Source: Cellulophaga lytica DSM 7489
GTDB taxonomy: Bacteria > Bacteroidota > Bacteroidia > Flavobacteriales > Flavobacteriaceae
Reading direction: 5' to 3'
DNA: 64,000 nt
NCBI RefSeq assembly: GCF_000190595.1
Contig: NC_015167.1
Coordinates: forward strand, 2,898,501 to 2,962,500
Part shown: in pieces, positions 52,320 through 60,243 of the stretch
How positions within the stretch are numbered: position 1 is the stretch's first letter
Layout: each line of letters starts with the position of its first letter
The notes under the pieces: model-generated
Database searches by the model: none
What the model was told of the DNA's origin: nothing
Seen by the model: the letters and a program-made list of their open reading frames with translations, nothing else
Translations under genes and position numbers: made by a program

Positions 52320-53399
52320 ATGACAACATATAGAAACTTCCCAATGGTACCTAGAGTAATTTTTGGGAACGGTAGTTTTAGCCAAATAGGAGACATTTTA
52401 AAGTTAAAACGTAAAAGTGCAAACGCACCTTTTATTTTTTTAATTGATGATGTTTTTAAAGGAAAAGAATTAGCTGCCAGAATACCTTTGGTAGAGAATG
52501 ATAAAACTATATTTGTTTCATCAGAATTTGAACCAAAAACATACCAAGTAGATGATTTAGTAGAACAAATTAAGGCAGAGTATAATGAGTTGCCTTCTGG
52601 TATTATTGGTATTGGTGGTGGTACATTATTAGATATGGCTAAAGCTGTAGCAATAATGTTAACTAACCCAGGTAGTTCTGCAGAATACCAAGGCTGGGAT
52701 TTGGTTAAAAATCCAGCAATTTATCACGTAGGTGTACCTACAATTAGTGGTACAGGTGCAGAAGTGTCTAGAACTACAGTGTTATTAGGTCCAGAACGTA
52801 AATTAGGTATAAACTCAGATTATACTCCTTTTGATCAGGTAGTTTTAGACCCAGATTTAACACAGGGTGTACCAAAAGATCAGTGGTTTTATACAGGTAT
52901 GGATTGTTACATACACTGTGTAGAGTCTTTAGAAGGTACTTTTTTAAATGCATTTAGTCAAAGTTATGGCGAAAAAGCTATGGAACTTTGTAATGATGTG
53001 TATTTAAAAGATATTCCAGAAGACGAGTCTAGAGATAAATTAATGATGGCATCTTGGCACGGAGGTATGAGTATTGCATACTCACAAGTAGGTGTTGCGC
53101 ATGCATTAAGTTACGGTTTATCTTATTTATTGGGCGTAAAACACGGTATAGGAAACTGTTTAGTGTTTAACCATTTAGAAGAGTTTTACCCAGAAGGTGT
53201 AAAATTGTTTTATAAAATGATGGATAAACACAATATTACTTTGCCTACAGGTATTTGTAAAGATTTAACTGAAGAAGAGTTTACAACAATGATAAATGTT
53301 GCTTTAAGCTTAGAACCACTTTGGGAAAATGCCTTAGGTAAAGATTGGAAAAAAACTGCAACTCCAGAAAAATTAAGATCTATCTACGCAAAAATATAA
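52320..53399 (+). CDS. kdnB: Iron-type alcohol dehydrogenase, probable Kdo 8-oxidase (KdnB)
   Basis: A 359-residue group III (iron-containing) alcohol dehydrogenase. GIIGIGGGTLLDMAKAVA is the NAD(P) site; metal ligands lie in MDCYIHCVE and GVAHALSYGLSYLLGVKHGIGNC (His pair). The sequence MTTYRNFPMVPRVIFGNGSF and the position behind kdsB match the 3-deoxy-D-manno-octulosonate 8-oxidase of Shewanella, which prepares Kdo for 8-amination by KdnA. KdnA is not in this window. The assignment comes from memory of the family and gene order; another aldehyde or alcohol substrate cannot be ruled out. TAAATTTG at 52284-52291 can be its -7 box. Confidence 0.75.
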   Translation: MTTYRNFPMVPRVIFGNGSFSQIGDILKLKRKSANAPFIFLIDDVFKGKELAARIPLVENDKTIFVSSEFEPKTYQVDDLVEQIKAEYNELPSGIIGIGGGTLLDMAKAVAIMLTNPGSSAEYQGWDLVKNPAIYHVGVPTISGTGAEVSRTTVLLGPERKLGINSDYTPFDQVVLDPDLTQGVPKDQWFYTGMDCYIHCVESLEGTFLNAFSQSYGEKAMELCNDVYLKDIPEDESRDKLMMASWHGGMSIAYSQVGVAHALSYGLSYLLGVKHGIGNCLVFNHLEEFYPEGVKLFYKMMDKHNITLPTGICKDLTEEEFTTMINVALSLEPLWENALGKDWKKTATPEKLRSIYAKI

Positions 53400-53417
53400 T
53401 AGACTTTATATAATCTT

Positions 53418-53456
53418 AAAAAAGCCGAAAGTGTACATACGCTTTCGGCTTTTTTT
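53418..53456 (+). terminator. Terminator after kdnB
   Basis: GCCGAAAG (53424-53431) pairs with CTTTCGGC (53442-53449), extended by six A against six T. Confidence 0.88.
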
Positions 53457-53491
53457 GTAGTAATTTTATAAATAACTATAAATAAAATAAA

Positions 53492-54625
53492 ATGTACGCT
53501 ATAATAGGTGCTGGTATAGGAGGTTTAACAACGGCTTTGGCTTTTGAAAAGTTAAATATACCATATCATTTGTATGAAAAAGCTGAAGATATTAATGCTA
53601 TTGGAGCAGGAATATGGTTGGCTCCAAACGCGTTAAAAGTTTATGAGTGGTTGGGTATCTTAGACCAGGTAAAAAACGCAGGTAATTCTATAGACCGTAT
53701 AACAATTGCAACGGCAGATTTACAAACACTTACAGATAGTAAACAAGATGAAGCAAAGGAAGAGTACGGGTATTCTACCGTTGCCATACATAGGGCAGAA
53801 TTGCAAAAAGTATTGGCTAACAATGTAGCTAGTTCTAATATTAGCTGGGGAAAAGGTTTAAAGAGTTACACAGAAACTAAAGAAGGTGTAGAACTTCAGT
53901 TTTTAGATGCCACAACAACTATTGCAAATTACCTAATTGGTGCAGATGGTATAAACTCTGTAGTACGTAAACAACTTTTTCCTAAAAGTAAAATTAGGTA
54001 TAGCGGACAAACGTGTTGGCGTGGAGTAACAAATTTTAAATTGCCAGAAGATTATAATCATCGTGGTATAGAAATGTGGGGTAAGCAAACCAGATTTGGA
54101 ATATCTAAACTATCTGCGGATAAAACATCATGGTTTGCAGTAGCTAAGAGCAAACCTTTTTTAACAGATAATAAAGAAACTTTAAAGGAAGACTTGCTTA
54201 AGGAGTATAAAAAATATGCAAATGTGGTTACAGATTTAATTGCAAATACCAATATAGATGCTATACTTAGAAATGATATTATAGACCTTAAACCAATAAA
54301 AAAATGGCATACAAATAGAGTTTGTTTGTTGGGTGATGCAGGCCATGCTACAACACCAAATATGGGACAAGGAGGAGCCCAAGCTATAGAAGATGCTTAT
54401 TTTTTATCTAAAATTATTGCAACAAATACTACAGATAGTCCTTTTAAAGAATTTCAGAAGGTAAGGTATAAAAAAGTAAACTCTATTGTAAACCAGTCTT
54501 GGATTACGGGTAAAGTTGCACATTTAGGTTTTGGTTCTAAAATTAGGAATATGGTATTTAAAAACCTTCCTAAATCTTTAATTGATAAAAAAATGCATTT
54601 TGTTTACAGATTAGATAACGAGTAA
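53492..54625 (+). CDS. FAD-dependent aromatic-ring-type monooxygenase
   Basis: A 377-residue flavoprotein hydroxylase. The FAD motif is IIGAGIGGLTTALAFEK at the very start, GADG appears mid-protein (LIGADGINSVVRKQLF), and CLLGDAGHATTPNMGQGGAQAIEDA is the second FAD motif (GD box). This is the class A monooxygenase family (UbiH, salicylate hydroxylase, TetX). Substrate unknown; the neighbours (kdnB, acyltransferase) give no hint. Separate unit by the preceding terminator. Confidence 0.88.
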   Translation: MYAIIGAGIGGLTTALAFEKLNIPYHLYEKAEDINAIGAGIWLAPNALKVYEWLGILDQVKNAGNSIDRITIATADLQTLTDSKQDEAKEEYGYSTVAIHRAELQKVLANNVASSNISWGKGLKSYTETKEGVELQFLDATTTIANYLIGADGINSVVRKQLFPKSKIRYSGQTCWRGVTNFKLPEDYNHRGIEMWGKQTRFGISKLSADKTSWFAVAKSKPFLTDNKETLKEDLLKEYKKYANVVTDLIANTNIDAILRNDIIDLKPIKKWHTNRVCLLGDAGHATTPNMGQGGAQAIEDAYFLSKIIATNTTDSPFKEFQKVRYKKVNSIVNQSWITGKVAHLGFGSKIRNMVFKNLPKSLIDKKMHFVYRLDNE

Positions 54626-54627
54626 CG

Positions 54628-54635
54628 TATTTTTG
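54628..54635 (+). promoter_or_regulatory. -7 box of acyltransferase gene
   Basis: TATTTTTG, a TAnnTTTG match, 37 bases before the ATG at 54673. Confidence 0.4.
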
Positions 54636-54672
54636 CTGTACAAAAGTTATAAATTTTAAATGAAATAGAGAG

Positions 54673-55212
54673 ATGATGCATGCGATAGCTAAATTTATAT
54701 ATTTTAAAATAATGGGATGGACTTTAAATGGGGCCTTTCCTAAGATAGATAAATGTGTTGTAATAGTTGTACCGCACACAAGTAACTTAGATTTTTTTCT
54801 AGGCTTACTCATTAGAAGAGTTCTTAATGAAGAGTTTAATTTTGTTGGAAAAAAAAGCTTATTTAAGTGGCCTTTTGGCTGGTATTTTAGGTGGCAAGGT
54901 GGTATGCCAATAGATCGTACAAAAAGCAATAACTTTGTAGATGCTTGTACAGATTTAATAAAAAATACTACTAAAATACATTTAACGCTAGCTCCAGAAG
55001 GTACACGTAGTAAAGTATCTAAATGGAAAACTGGTTTTTATTACATTGCAAAACAAGCACATGTACCCGTGGTTATGGTGGCTTTTGATTATGGTAAAAA
55101 AGAAGTAAAAATTTCTGAAGCTTTGAGTACTACCAGTAATACAGAATTAGACTTTAAAACTTACGAAGCTTTTTTTAAAGGAGTTGAAGGAAGAGTTAAA
55201 AGAAATATGTAA
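54673..55212 (+). CDS. 1-acyl-glycerol-3-phosphate acyltransferase-like (PlsC family)
   Basis: A 179-residue short acyltransferase: PHTSNLDFFLG holds the H-x4-D catalytic pair (His/Asp), GGMPIDRT the second block and TLAPEGTRSKV the EGTR phosphate-binding block. Shorter than PlsC (about 240), fitting the compact Bacteroidota group that may act on phospholipid or ornithine lipids. No signal peptide; a hydrophobic N-terminus can contact the membrane. Confidence 0.88.
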   Translation: MMHAIAKFIYFKIMGWTLNGAFPKIDKCVVIVVPHTSNLDFFLGLLIRRVLNEEFNFVGKKSLFKWPFGWYFRWQGGMPIDRTKSNNFVDACTDLIKNTTKIHLTLAPEGTRSKVSKWKTGFYYIAKQAHVPVVMVAFDYGKKEVKISEALSTTSNTELDFKTYEAFFKGVEGRVKRNM

Positions 55213-55231
55213 TTATATAGATGTATAAATA

Positions 55232-55264
55232 ACAAAGCCCTTAAAGAAAATTTAAGGGCTTTGT
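55232..55264. terminator. Terminator between acyltransferase and yebC
   Basis: ACAAAGCCCTTAAA and TTTAAGGGCTTTGT pair over 14 bases with a 5-base loop; convergent genes share it. Confidence 0.88.
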
Positions 55265-55288
55265 TTGTTTCTATTTTTATGTGAAAAA

Positions 55289-56002
55289 TTATTCCTTCAT
55301 AGAGTGGTAAACGTTTTGCACGTCATCATCCTCTTCTAATTTTTCTAATAATTTTTCTACTTCGGCAACGTGTTCTTCATTTTCTAGTTCTTTAGTAACC
55401 TGTGGTATACGTTCAAAACCAGATGATAATATTTCAATACCTCTAGATTCTAATTCTTTTTGTAAAGCACCAAAGCTTTCAAAAGGAGCATAAATTAAAA
55501 TACCATCATCATCTACAAATACTTCTTCGGCTCCAAAGTCTATCAATTCTAATTCTAGCTCTTCTGGGTCTATACCCTCTGCCGGAATTCTAAAATTGCA
55601 AGTATGGTCAAACATAAATTCTACAGAACCAGAAGTTCCTAAGCTACCGTTACATTTGTTAAAATAACTACGTACATTGGCTACTGTTCTTGTATTGTTA
55701 TCTGTAGCAGTTTCTACTAAAATTGCAATACCGTGTGGAGCATACCCTTCAAAAAGAACTTCTTTAAAGTCGCCTAAACTTTTGTCTGACGCTCTTTTAA
55801 TTGCACGTTCTACATTATCTTTAGGCATATTTACAGACTTTGCGTTCTGAATAACAGCTCTTAAACGTGCATTAGAGTCAGGATCTGGTCCGCCTTCTTT
55901 AACAGCCATTACTATGTCTTTACCTATACGAGTAAATGCTTTAGACATTGCAGACCAACGCTTCATTTTACGTGCCTTTCTAAACTCAAACGCTCTTCCC
56001 AT
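55289..56002 (-). CDS. YebC/PmpR-family regulator
   Basis: A 237-residue protein of the YebC/TACO1 family, three domains. MGRAFEFRKARKMKRWSAMSKAFTRIGKDI replaces the E. coli start MAGHSKWAN; then NARLRAVIQNAKSVNMPKDNVERAIKRAS, and GYAPHGIAILVETATDNNTRTVANVRSYF. These proteins bind DNA in some bacteria and aid translation of proline-rich peptides in others. The first segment is the group II form (no SKWAN). Has a full promoter upstream. Confidence 0.93.
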   Translation of the reverse strand: MGRAFEFRKARKMKRWSAMSKAFTRIGKDIVMAVKEGGPDPDSNARLRAVIQNAKSVNMPKDNVERAIKRASDKSLGDFKEVLFEGYAPHGIAILVETATDNNTRTVANVRSYFNKCNGSLGTSGSVEFMFDHTCNFRIPAEGIDPEELELELIDFGAEEVFVDDDGILIYAPFESFGALQKELESRGIEILSSGFERIPQVTKELENEEHVAEVEKLLEKLEEDDDVQNVYHSMKE

Positions 56003-56034
56003 AAATTAAAATGCTATAAAAATTAGTATAAAAG

Positions 56035-56064
56035 CAAATTTAATAAAAATTAAGACCGTAGCAA
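56035..56064 (-). promoter_or_regulatory. Promoter of yebC
   Basis: On the minus strand TTG (56064-56062), 19 bases, then TAAATTTG (56042-56035): a textbook Bacteroidota promoter. Transcription should start near 56030, 28 bases before the ATG. Confidence 0.75.
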
Positions 56065-56106
56065 ATGATGGTTAGTGTTTTAGCTAACTATTTTAGTTTT
56101 AGTAAA

Positions 56107-56142
56107 AAAAAAGAGAGTTACTTTTAGGTAACTCTCTTTTTT
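56107..56142 (-). terminator. Terminator of the stand-alone DsbD-N gene
   Basis: AAAAAAGAGAGTTAC and GTAACTCTCTTTTTT pair over 15 bases with a 6-base loop, just past the stop at 56158. Confidence 0.9.
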
Positions 56143-56157
56143 AATAATGCGGTATTC

Positions 56158-56607
56158 TTATTCTATTTTAAAATTCAAATCTACGTAAGTAGGAGGCAAG
56201 CATCTAGAGTCGTCACAAACCATAAACTCTACTTCAGCTACAACAGTAGTTTTACCTGGTTTAGTTAATTTAATACGTTGTGTAAAACTAGCTTTTTTTT
56301 CAAAATAGGTAATTTTCATATTAAAAACTGGGTCATCTACAGTATGTCCTTTACCTTCTTTAGTTTTGCCAGCTATTGTATAGTTATCTCCTGTTTCAAA
56401 AATGAAAGCCGTAGCTATTGGTCCGCCTTCTGGTACTACTTGTGAGTATAGGTGCCAACCATCATCTATAGTAGCTGTAGCAACTAAATCATACTCTGTG
56501 GCAGATATTTTTTTTACTGATGTTTTCCAAGTAACTGGTTCTAATATTTGTCCGTATGAGCTAATACTTATTGCTAATACAACAATTGCTAAAAAATATT
56601 TTTTCAT
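56158..56607 (-). CDS. Free-standing DsbD N-terminal (nDsbD) domain protein
   Basis: A 149-residue exported protein, signal peptide ending SSYGQ. The mature part is nearly the same as the N-terminal domain of the next gene product: ILEPVTWKTSVKKISATEYDL against [21 protein letters not shown], and both carry [35 protein letters not shown] and [30 protein letters not shown]. The two Cys are the redox pair of nDsbD. As a soluble domain it may carry electrons from DsbD to periplasmic partners. It lies 46 bases after dsbD on the same strand. Confidence 0.9.
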   Translation of the reverse strand: MKKYFLAIVVLAISISSYGQILEPVTWKTSVKKISATEYDLVATATIDDGWHLYSQVVPEGGPIATAFIFETGDNYTIAGKTKEGKGHTVDDPVFNMKITYFEKKASFTQRIKLTKPGKTTVVAEVEFMVCDDSRCLPPTYVDLNFKIE

Positions 56608-56653
56608 TGTAAATTTTTTAAGTTGTTAGTTAGTATGCAAATTGCATACCATA

Positions 56654-58636
56654 TTATTTATTTTTAAAGTTAGATACACCTTCTTTTAACCAGTTGTGAT
56701 ACTCGGTTACATCTGGTGTGTAAGCAACGGGTTCGTTTAAGCTTTCTTCATCATGGCCCATAAGCACATAGTATGGCTGTGCATTAGTACCATAACGTAT
56801 TTGTTGTAACTCACTCCATTGTTGCCCAGTATAACGTAATTTTTTGCCCGGTCTTAGTTTAGAATCTGGAGCTTCTCCTTCAAACTTAATTTTTTCATCA
56901 ACATATAAAGAAATTAAAACAACATCGTTTTTTAATACGTTTAGTACGTTTTCCTTTACCCAAACGTTTTGTTCCATTTTTCTACAGTTAACACAAGCAT
57001 GACCTGTAAAATCTATCATTACAGGTTTATTAACTTTTTTGGCATAAGCTAACCCTTTTTCATAATCATTAAAAGCAAGTATGTTATGTGGTGCCATTAA
57101 ATGTGCACCTTCTGGTACTTCTTGAGTATGTGTAGCTGTACCACCACCAGTTTGCATATTACCAACACCATAAGGAGATTCACTGTAATGTTGTGGCGGA
57201 GGAAAAGCACTAATTAAGTTTAATGGTGCTCCCCATAAACCAGGAATCATATATATTGTAAATGCTAATGTTACCAAACCTAAACTTAACCTACCTACAG
57301 AAATATGTTTTAAAGGCGAATCATGTGGTAGTTGTAATTTACCAAATAAGTATAGTGTTAAGGCTCCAAAAACTGCTATCCATATTGCTATAAATACTTC
57401 GCGTTCTAGTAAGTGCATTTGTAAAACCATATCTGCGTTAGATAAAAATTTAAATGCTAAAGCAAGTTCTAAGAATCCTAAAACAACTTTTACAGAGTTT
57501 AACCATCCGCCAGATTTTGGTAAAGAGTTTAACCAACCAGGGAAAGCGGCAAACAAAGCAAATGGCAATGCAATTGCTAAAGAGAAACCAAACATACCTA
57601 CAATTGGTCCTATTTGACTACCGCCAGAAGCTGCTTGCACTAATAAGGTGCCAACAATTGGGCCTGTACAAGAGAAAGATACTATAGCTAATGCTAGTGC
57701 CATAAAGAATATACCCACTAAACCTCCACGGTCTGCTTGTTTGTCTACTTTATTAGCCCAAGAATTTGGTAGCATAATTTCAAAAGCTCCAAGAAACGAC
57801 GCGGCAAATACTAATAGTAGTACAAAGAAAATAATGTTAAACCATACATTTGTAGATAGTGCATTTAATGCATCGGCACCAAAAACAGCACTAACTATAA
57901 TACCTAATAATAGGTATATTACAATAATAGAAATACCGTATATAATGGAATTACGTATACCTTTAGCTTTGGTTTTACTTTGTTTTGTAAAGAAACTAAC
58001 CGTCATAGGTATCATAGGAAACACACAAGGCGTTAGTAAGGCAGCAAAACCAGATAAAAATGCAATAAAGAATATAGAGAATAACCCTTTTTCAGAACCT
58101 TCTTTTTCTTTAGATTCTTTGCTAGTATTAGCTTCGTCTTTTTTAGCTTCTGTTGTTGCAGGGGCTTTTTCTGCTTTTATATTAAATACGATGTCTTTGT
58201 AAGTAGGAGGTAAGCATTGCGAGTCATTACAAACCATATAGTTTACTTCTCCTTTAACTACAGATAACTCTTTGTTTACAAGTTTTATACGTTGTTTAAA
58301 TGTAGCAGAGTTTTCAAAATATTTAACTATCATATTATCAAAAGCAGGTTCTGGAGCAGAATGTCCTTCTTCTTCAGATGGTGAGTCTACTAATGTATAG
58401 TCCTCACTTTCAACAAAAGTAAATTCAGTAGCAACTGGTCCGCCTTCTTCTAAATGCTGAGAATATAAATGCCATGAAGCATCTATAGTTGCTTTCATGA
58501 CTAAATCGTATTCTGTATCAGAAATTTTTTCTACAGATGTAGACCAACTTACTGGGTCTAAGATCTGTGCTTTTACTGTACTGCTAAAAGCAGTAGTAAA
58601 AATAACTAGTAGGAAATAAAAAGTACGTTTATTCAA
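56654..58636 (-). CDS. dsbD: Thiol:disulfide interchange protein DsbD
   Basis: A 660-residue protein moving electrons from cytoplasmic thioredoxin to the periplasm. Signal peptide [24 protein letters not shown] at a TTG start (no ATG nearby); then nDsbD with [11 protein letters not shown], a Ala/Lys/Glu linker, eight or so helices of the CcdA-like core with [15 protein letters not shown] and [10 protein letters not shown] (the two membrane Cys), and a thioredoxin end with [14 protein letters not shown] (CxxC). All three domains are complete. Likely partner of the neighbouring TlpA-like thioredoxin. Confidence 0.92.
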   Translation of the reverse strand: MNKRTFYFLLVIFTTAFSSTVKAQILDPVSWSTSVEKISDTEYDLVMKATIDASWHLYSQHLEEGGPVATEFTFVESEDYTLVDSPSEEEGHSAPEPAFDNMIVKYFENSATFKQRIKLVNKELSVVKGEVNYMVCNDSQCLPPTYKDIVFNIKAEKAPATTEAKKDEANTSKESKEKEGSEKGLFSIFFIAFLSGFAALLTPCVFPMIPMTVSFFTKQSKTKAKGIRNSIIYGISIIVIYLLLGIIVSAVFGADALNALSTNVWFNIIFFVLLLVFAASFLGAFEIMLPNSWANKVDKQADRGGLVGIFFMALALAIVSFSCTGPIVGTLLVQAASGGSQIGPIVGMFGFSLAIALPFALFAAFPGWLNSLPKSGGWLNSVKVVLGFLELALAFKFLSNADMVLQMHLLEREVFIAIWIAVFGALTLYLFGKLQLPHDSPLKHISVGRLSLGLVTLAFTIYMIPGLWGAPLNLISAFPPPQHYSESPYGVGNMQTGGGTATHTQEVPEGAHLMAPHNILAFNDYEKGLAYAKKVNKPVMIDFTGHACVNCRKMEQNVWVKENVLNVLKNDVVLISLYVDEKIKFEGEAPDSKLRPGKKLRYTGQQWSELQQIRYGTNAQPYYVLMGHDEESLNEPVAYTPDVTEYHNWLKEGVSNFKNK

Positions 58637-58801
58637 AATATAATATTTATGGATATATAATATAAGACGTAAAAATAACAAAGAACCCTTACTTTAATGT
58701 TGTTAAAATTGGTTAATATTTTAAAGTTAAGTTTACGCTTTCTTAATATATGAGTAGATTATAAGTGGTTTGGGTGACAAAAAAATAAAAATATTGAGTA
58801 A

Positions 58802-58836
58802 AAAAATCATCTTGATAAATTACCAAGATGATTTTT
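58802..58836 (-). terminator. Terminator of the M16/TlpA operon
   Basis: AAAAATCATCTTG and CAAGATGATTTTT pair over 13 bases with a 9-base loop, 28 bases past the TlpA-like gene stop. Confidence 0.85.
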
Positions 58837-58863
58837 ATTCTTTAAAGTATATAGTTTACTGTA

Positions 58864-60240
58864 TTATAACAGGCTATTTAAAACTTCTTTTAACTTAGGG
58901 TCAGATGGTCTAGGAGCATTTGCATTTACAATATTACCTTCTGTATCTAATAATATAAATTTAGGAATACCTTGTATAACATAGTCTTGTATAAAATCAG
59001 ATTCAAAATTATTATCAGCAATTAATTGTATGCCGCCTAATTCTTTATCAATAACCATTTGTTTCCATTTATTATAGGCATCTGGTCTATCTACAGAGAT
59101 ACTAACAAACTCTATATTTTTGTTATGATATGCTTCTTCTGTTTCTTTTAAAGCAGGTATTTCTGCCAAACAAGGTCCGCACCAAGTAGCCCAAACATCT
59201 ATATACACATATTTACCTTTTAAATCTTCTAAAGAAGTTTTACCACCAGCGTGATTTTCATAACCAACAAACTTAGGAGAAGGATTGCCTTTTTCTACTG
59301 CTTTTAATTTAGTATAATAATCTTTAACTGTCTTGTTTATCTCTTCATCTGTAGATGCAGAGATAAAGGTGTTATAGTACTCGTCTAACTTATCTGTAAT
59401 AGTAATACCAAAAATAGCATCTTTTAATAAGCCATTTCTAATAGCATCAGATTCTATTGGAGCAACAGTTTTAAGCATAGCTAAGTCAAAAGAAATACTG
59501 TCTTTTTCTGCCTTTTTAGTTGCAATTTTACTGTAGTGGGCAGTTACCAAAGATTTATAAGCACTAGAGTTGCTAAAATCTTTGTCATTAGTAATGTCTA
59601 TAGCGTCTAGCTCTGCTAAAAAGTTGTCAGAAACTTTAAACTCTGGTTTTTTAGCATAGTGTTGGTGGTATCTTTCATAGTTAGATAAATTTACTAGGTA
59701 ACTGTAATTATTATCGTTCTTTTGAGTTGTTTTAAATGCTTCTGTTAAACCTTCTGTATTATCTACTAAAGAGTTTAATGCCTTTTTTTGAGAAGTCATT
59801 TCTTCCTTAAAAGCTGCCTCATCTAAAGTATATGGATTGGTGCCACTTTTAAAAGTAGCTTCTTTTTCTTTTTTTGCTTTAAAAAAGCTGTTTTCTGTAG
59901 AACCATTGCCAGTTATAACAATACTTTTGTTAAAATCTGTAGCATCTGTATTAAGTGCAATATTAAAACCTTCCTCTAAGTAAATATCGGTTCTGTTTTT
60001 ATCATTAATAACTGCATAATGCCCTTTTGGATTTGCAATAGTATCTGTAAAAGTACCATCTGCAGCAATAGTAACTGTATCTATAGCTTTTCTATTGCTA
60101 AAACTAGCAATAATTAGTTCTGTACTGCTTGCATTTTTAATTTTTCCTGTAACTACAGCATAGTCTACAGGAGTAGATTCTGTTTTACAAGAGGCTAAGC
60201 TAATTACAGCTAAACCAAGCGCATAAATTGATTTTTTCAT
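58864..60240 (-). CDS. TlpA-like thioredoxin lipoprotein with DUF4369-type N-domain
   Basis: A 458-residue lipoprotein (VISLASCKTE, lipid Cys at about 19). The N-terminal 30-120 (YAVVTGKIKNASSTELIIASF and KGHYAVINDK) is a beta domain of DUF4369 type; a helical middle follows; the C-terminal 130 residues are a TlpA/ResA thioredoxin with WATWCGPCLAEIPAL (about 351-365) and the cis-Pro in IQGIPKFILLD. Such proteins reduce disulfides in exported proteins or cytochrome c. It starts 3 bases after the M16 peptidase stop, so both are in one operon. Confidence 0.9.
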   Translation of the reverse strand: MKKSIYALGLAVISLASCKTESTPVDYAVVTGKIKNASSTELIIASFSNRKAIDTVTIAADGTFTDTIANPKGHYAVINDKNRTDIYLEEGFNIALNTDATDFNKSIVITGNGSTENSFFKAKKEKEATFKSGTNPYTLDEAAFKEEMTSQKKALNSLVDNTEGLTEAFKTTQKNDNNYSYLVNLSNYERYHQHYAKKPEFKVSDNFLAELDAIDITNDKDFSNSSAYKSLVTAHYSKIATKKAEKDSISFDLAMLKTVAPIESDAIRNGLLKDAIFGITITDKLDEYYNTFISASTDEEINKTVKDYYTKLKAVEKGNPSPKFVGYENHAGGKTSLEDLKGKYVYIDVWATWCGPCLAEIPALKETEEAYHNKNIEFVSISVDRPDAYNKWKQMVIDKELGGIQLIADNNFESDFIQDYVIQGIPKFILLDTEGNIVNANAPRPSDPKLKEVLNSLL

Positions 60241-60243
60241 AAG

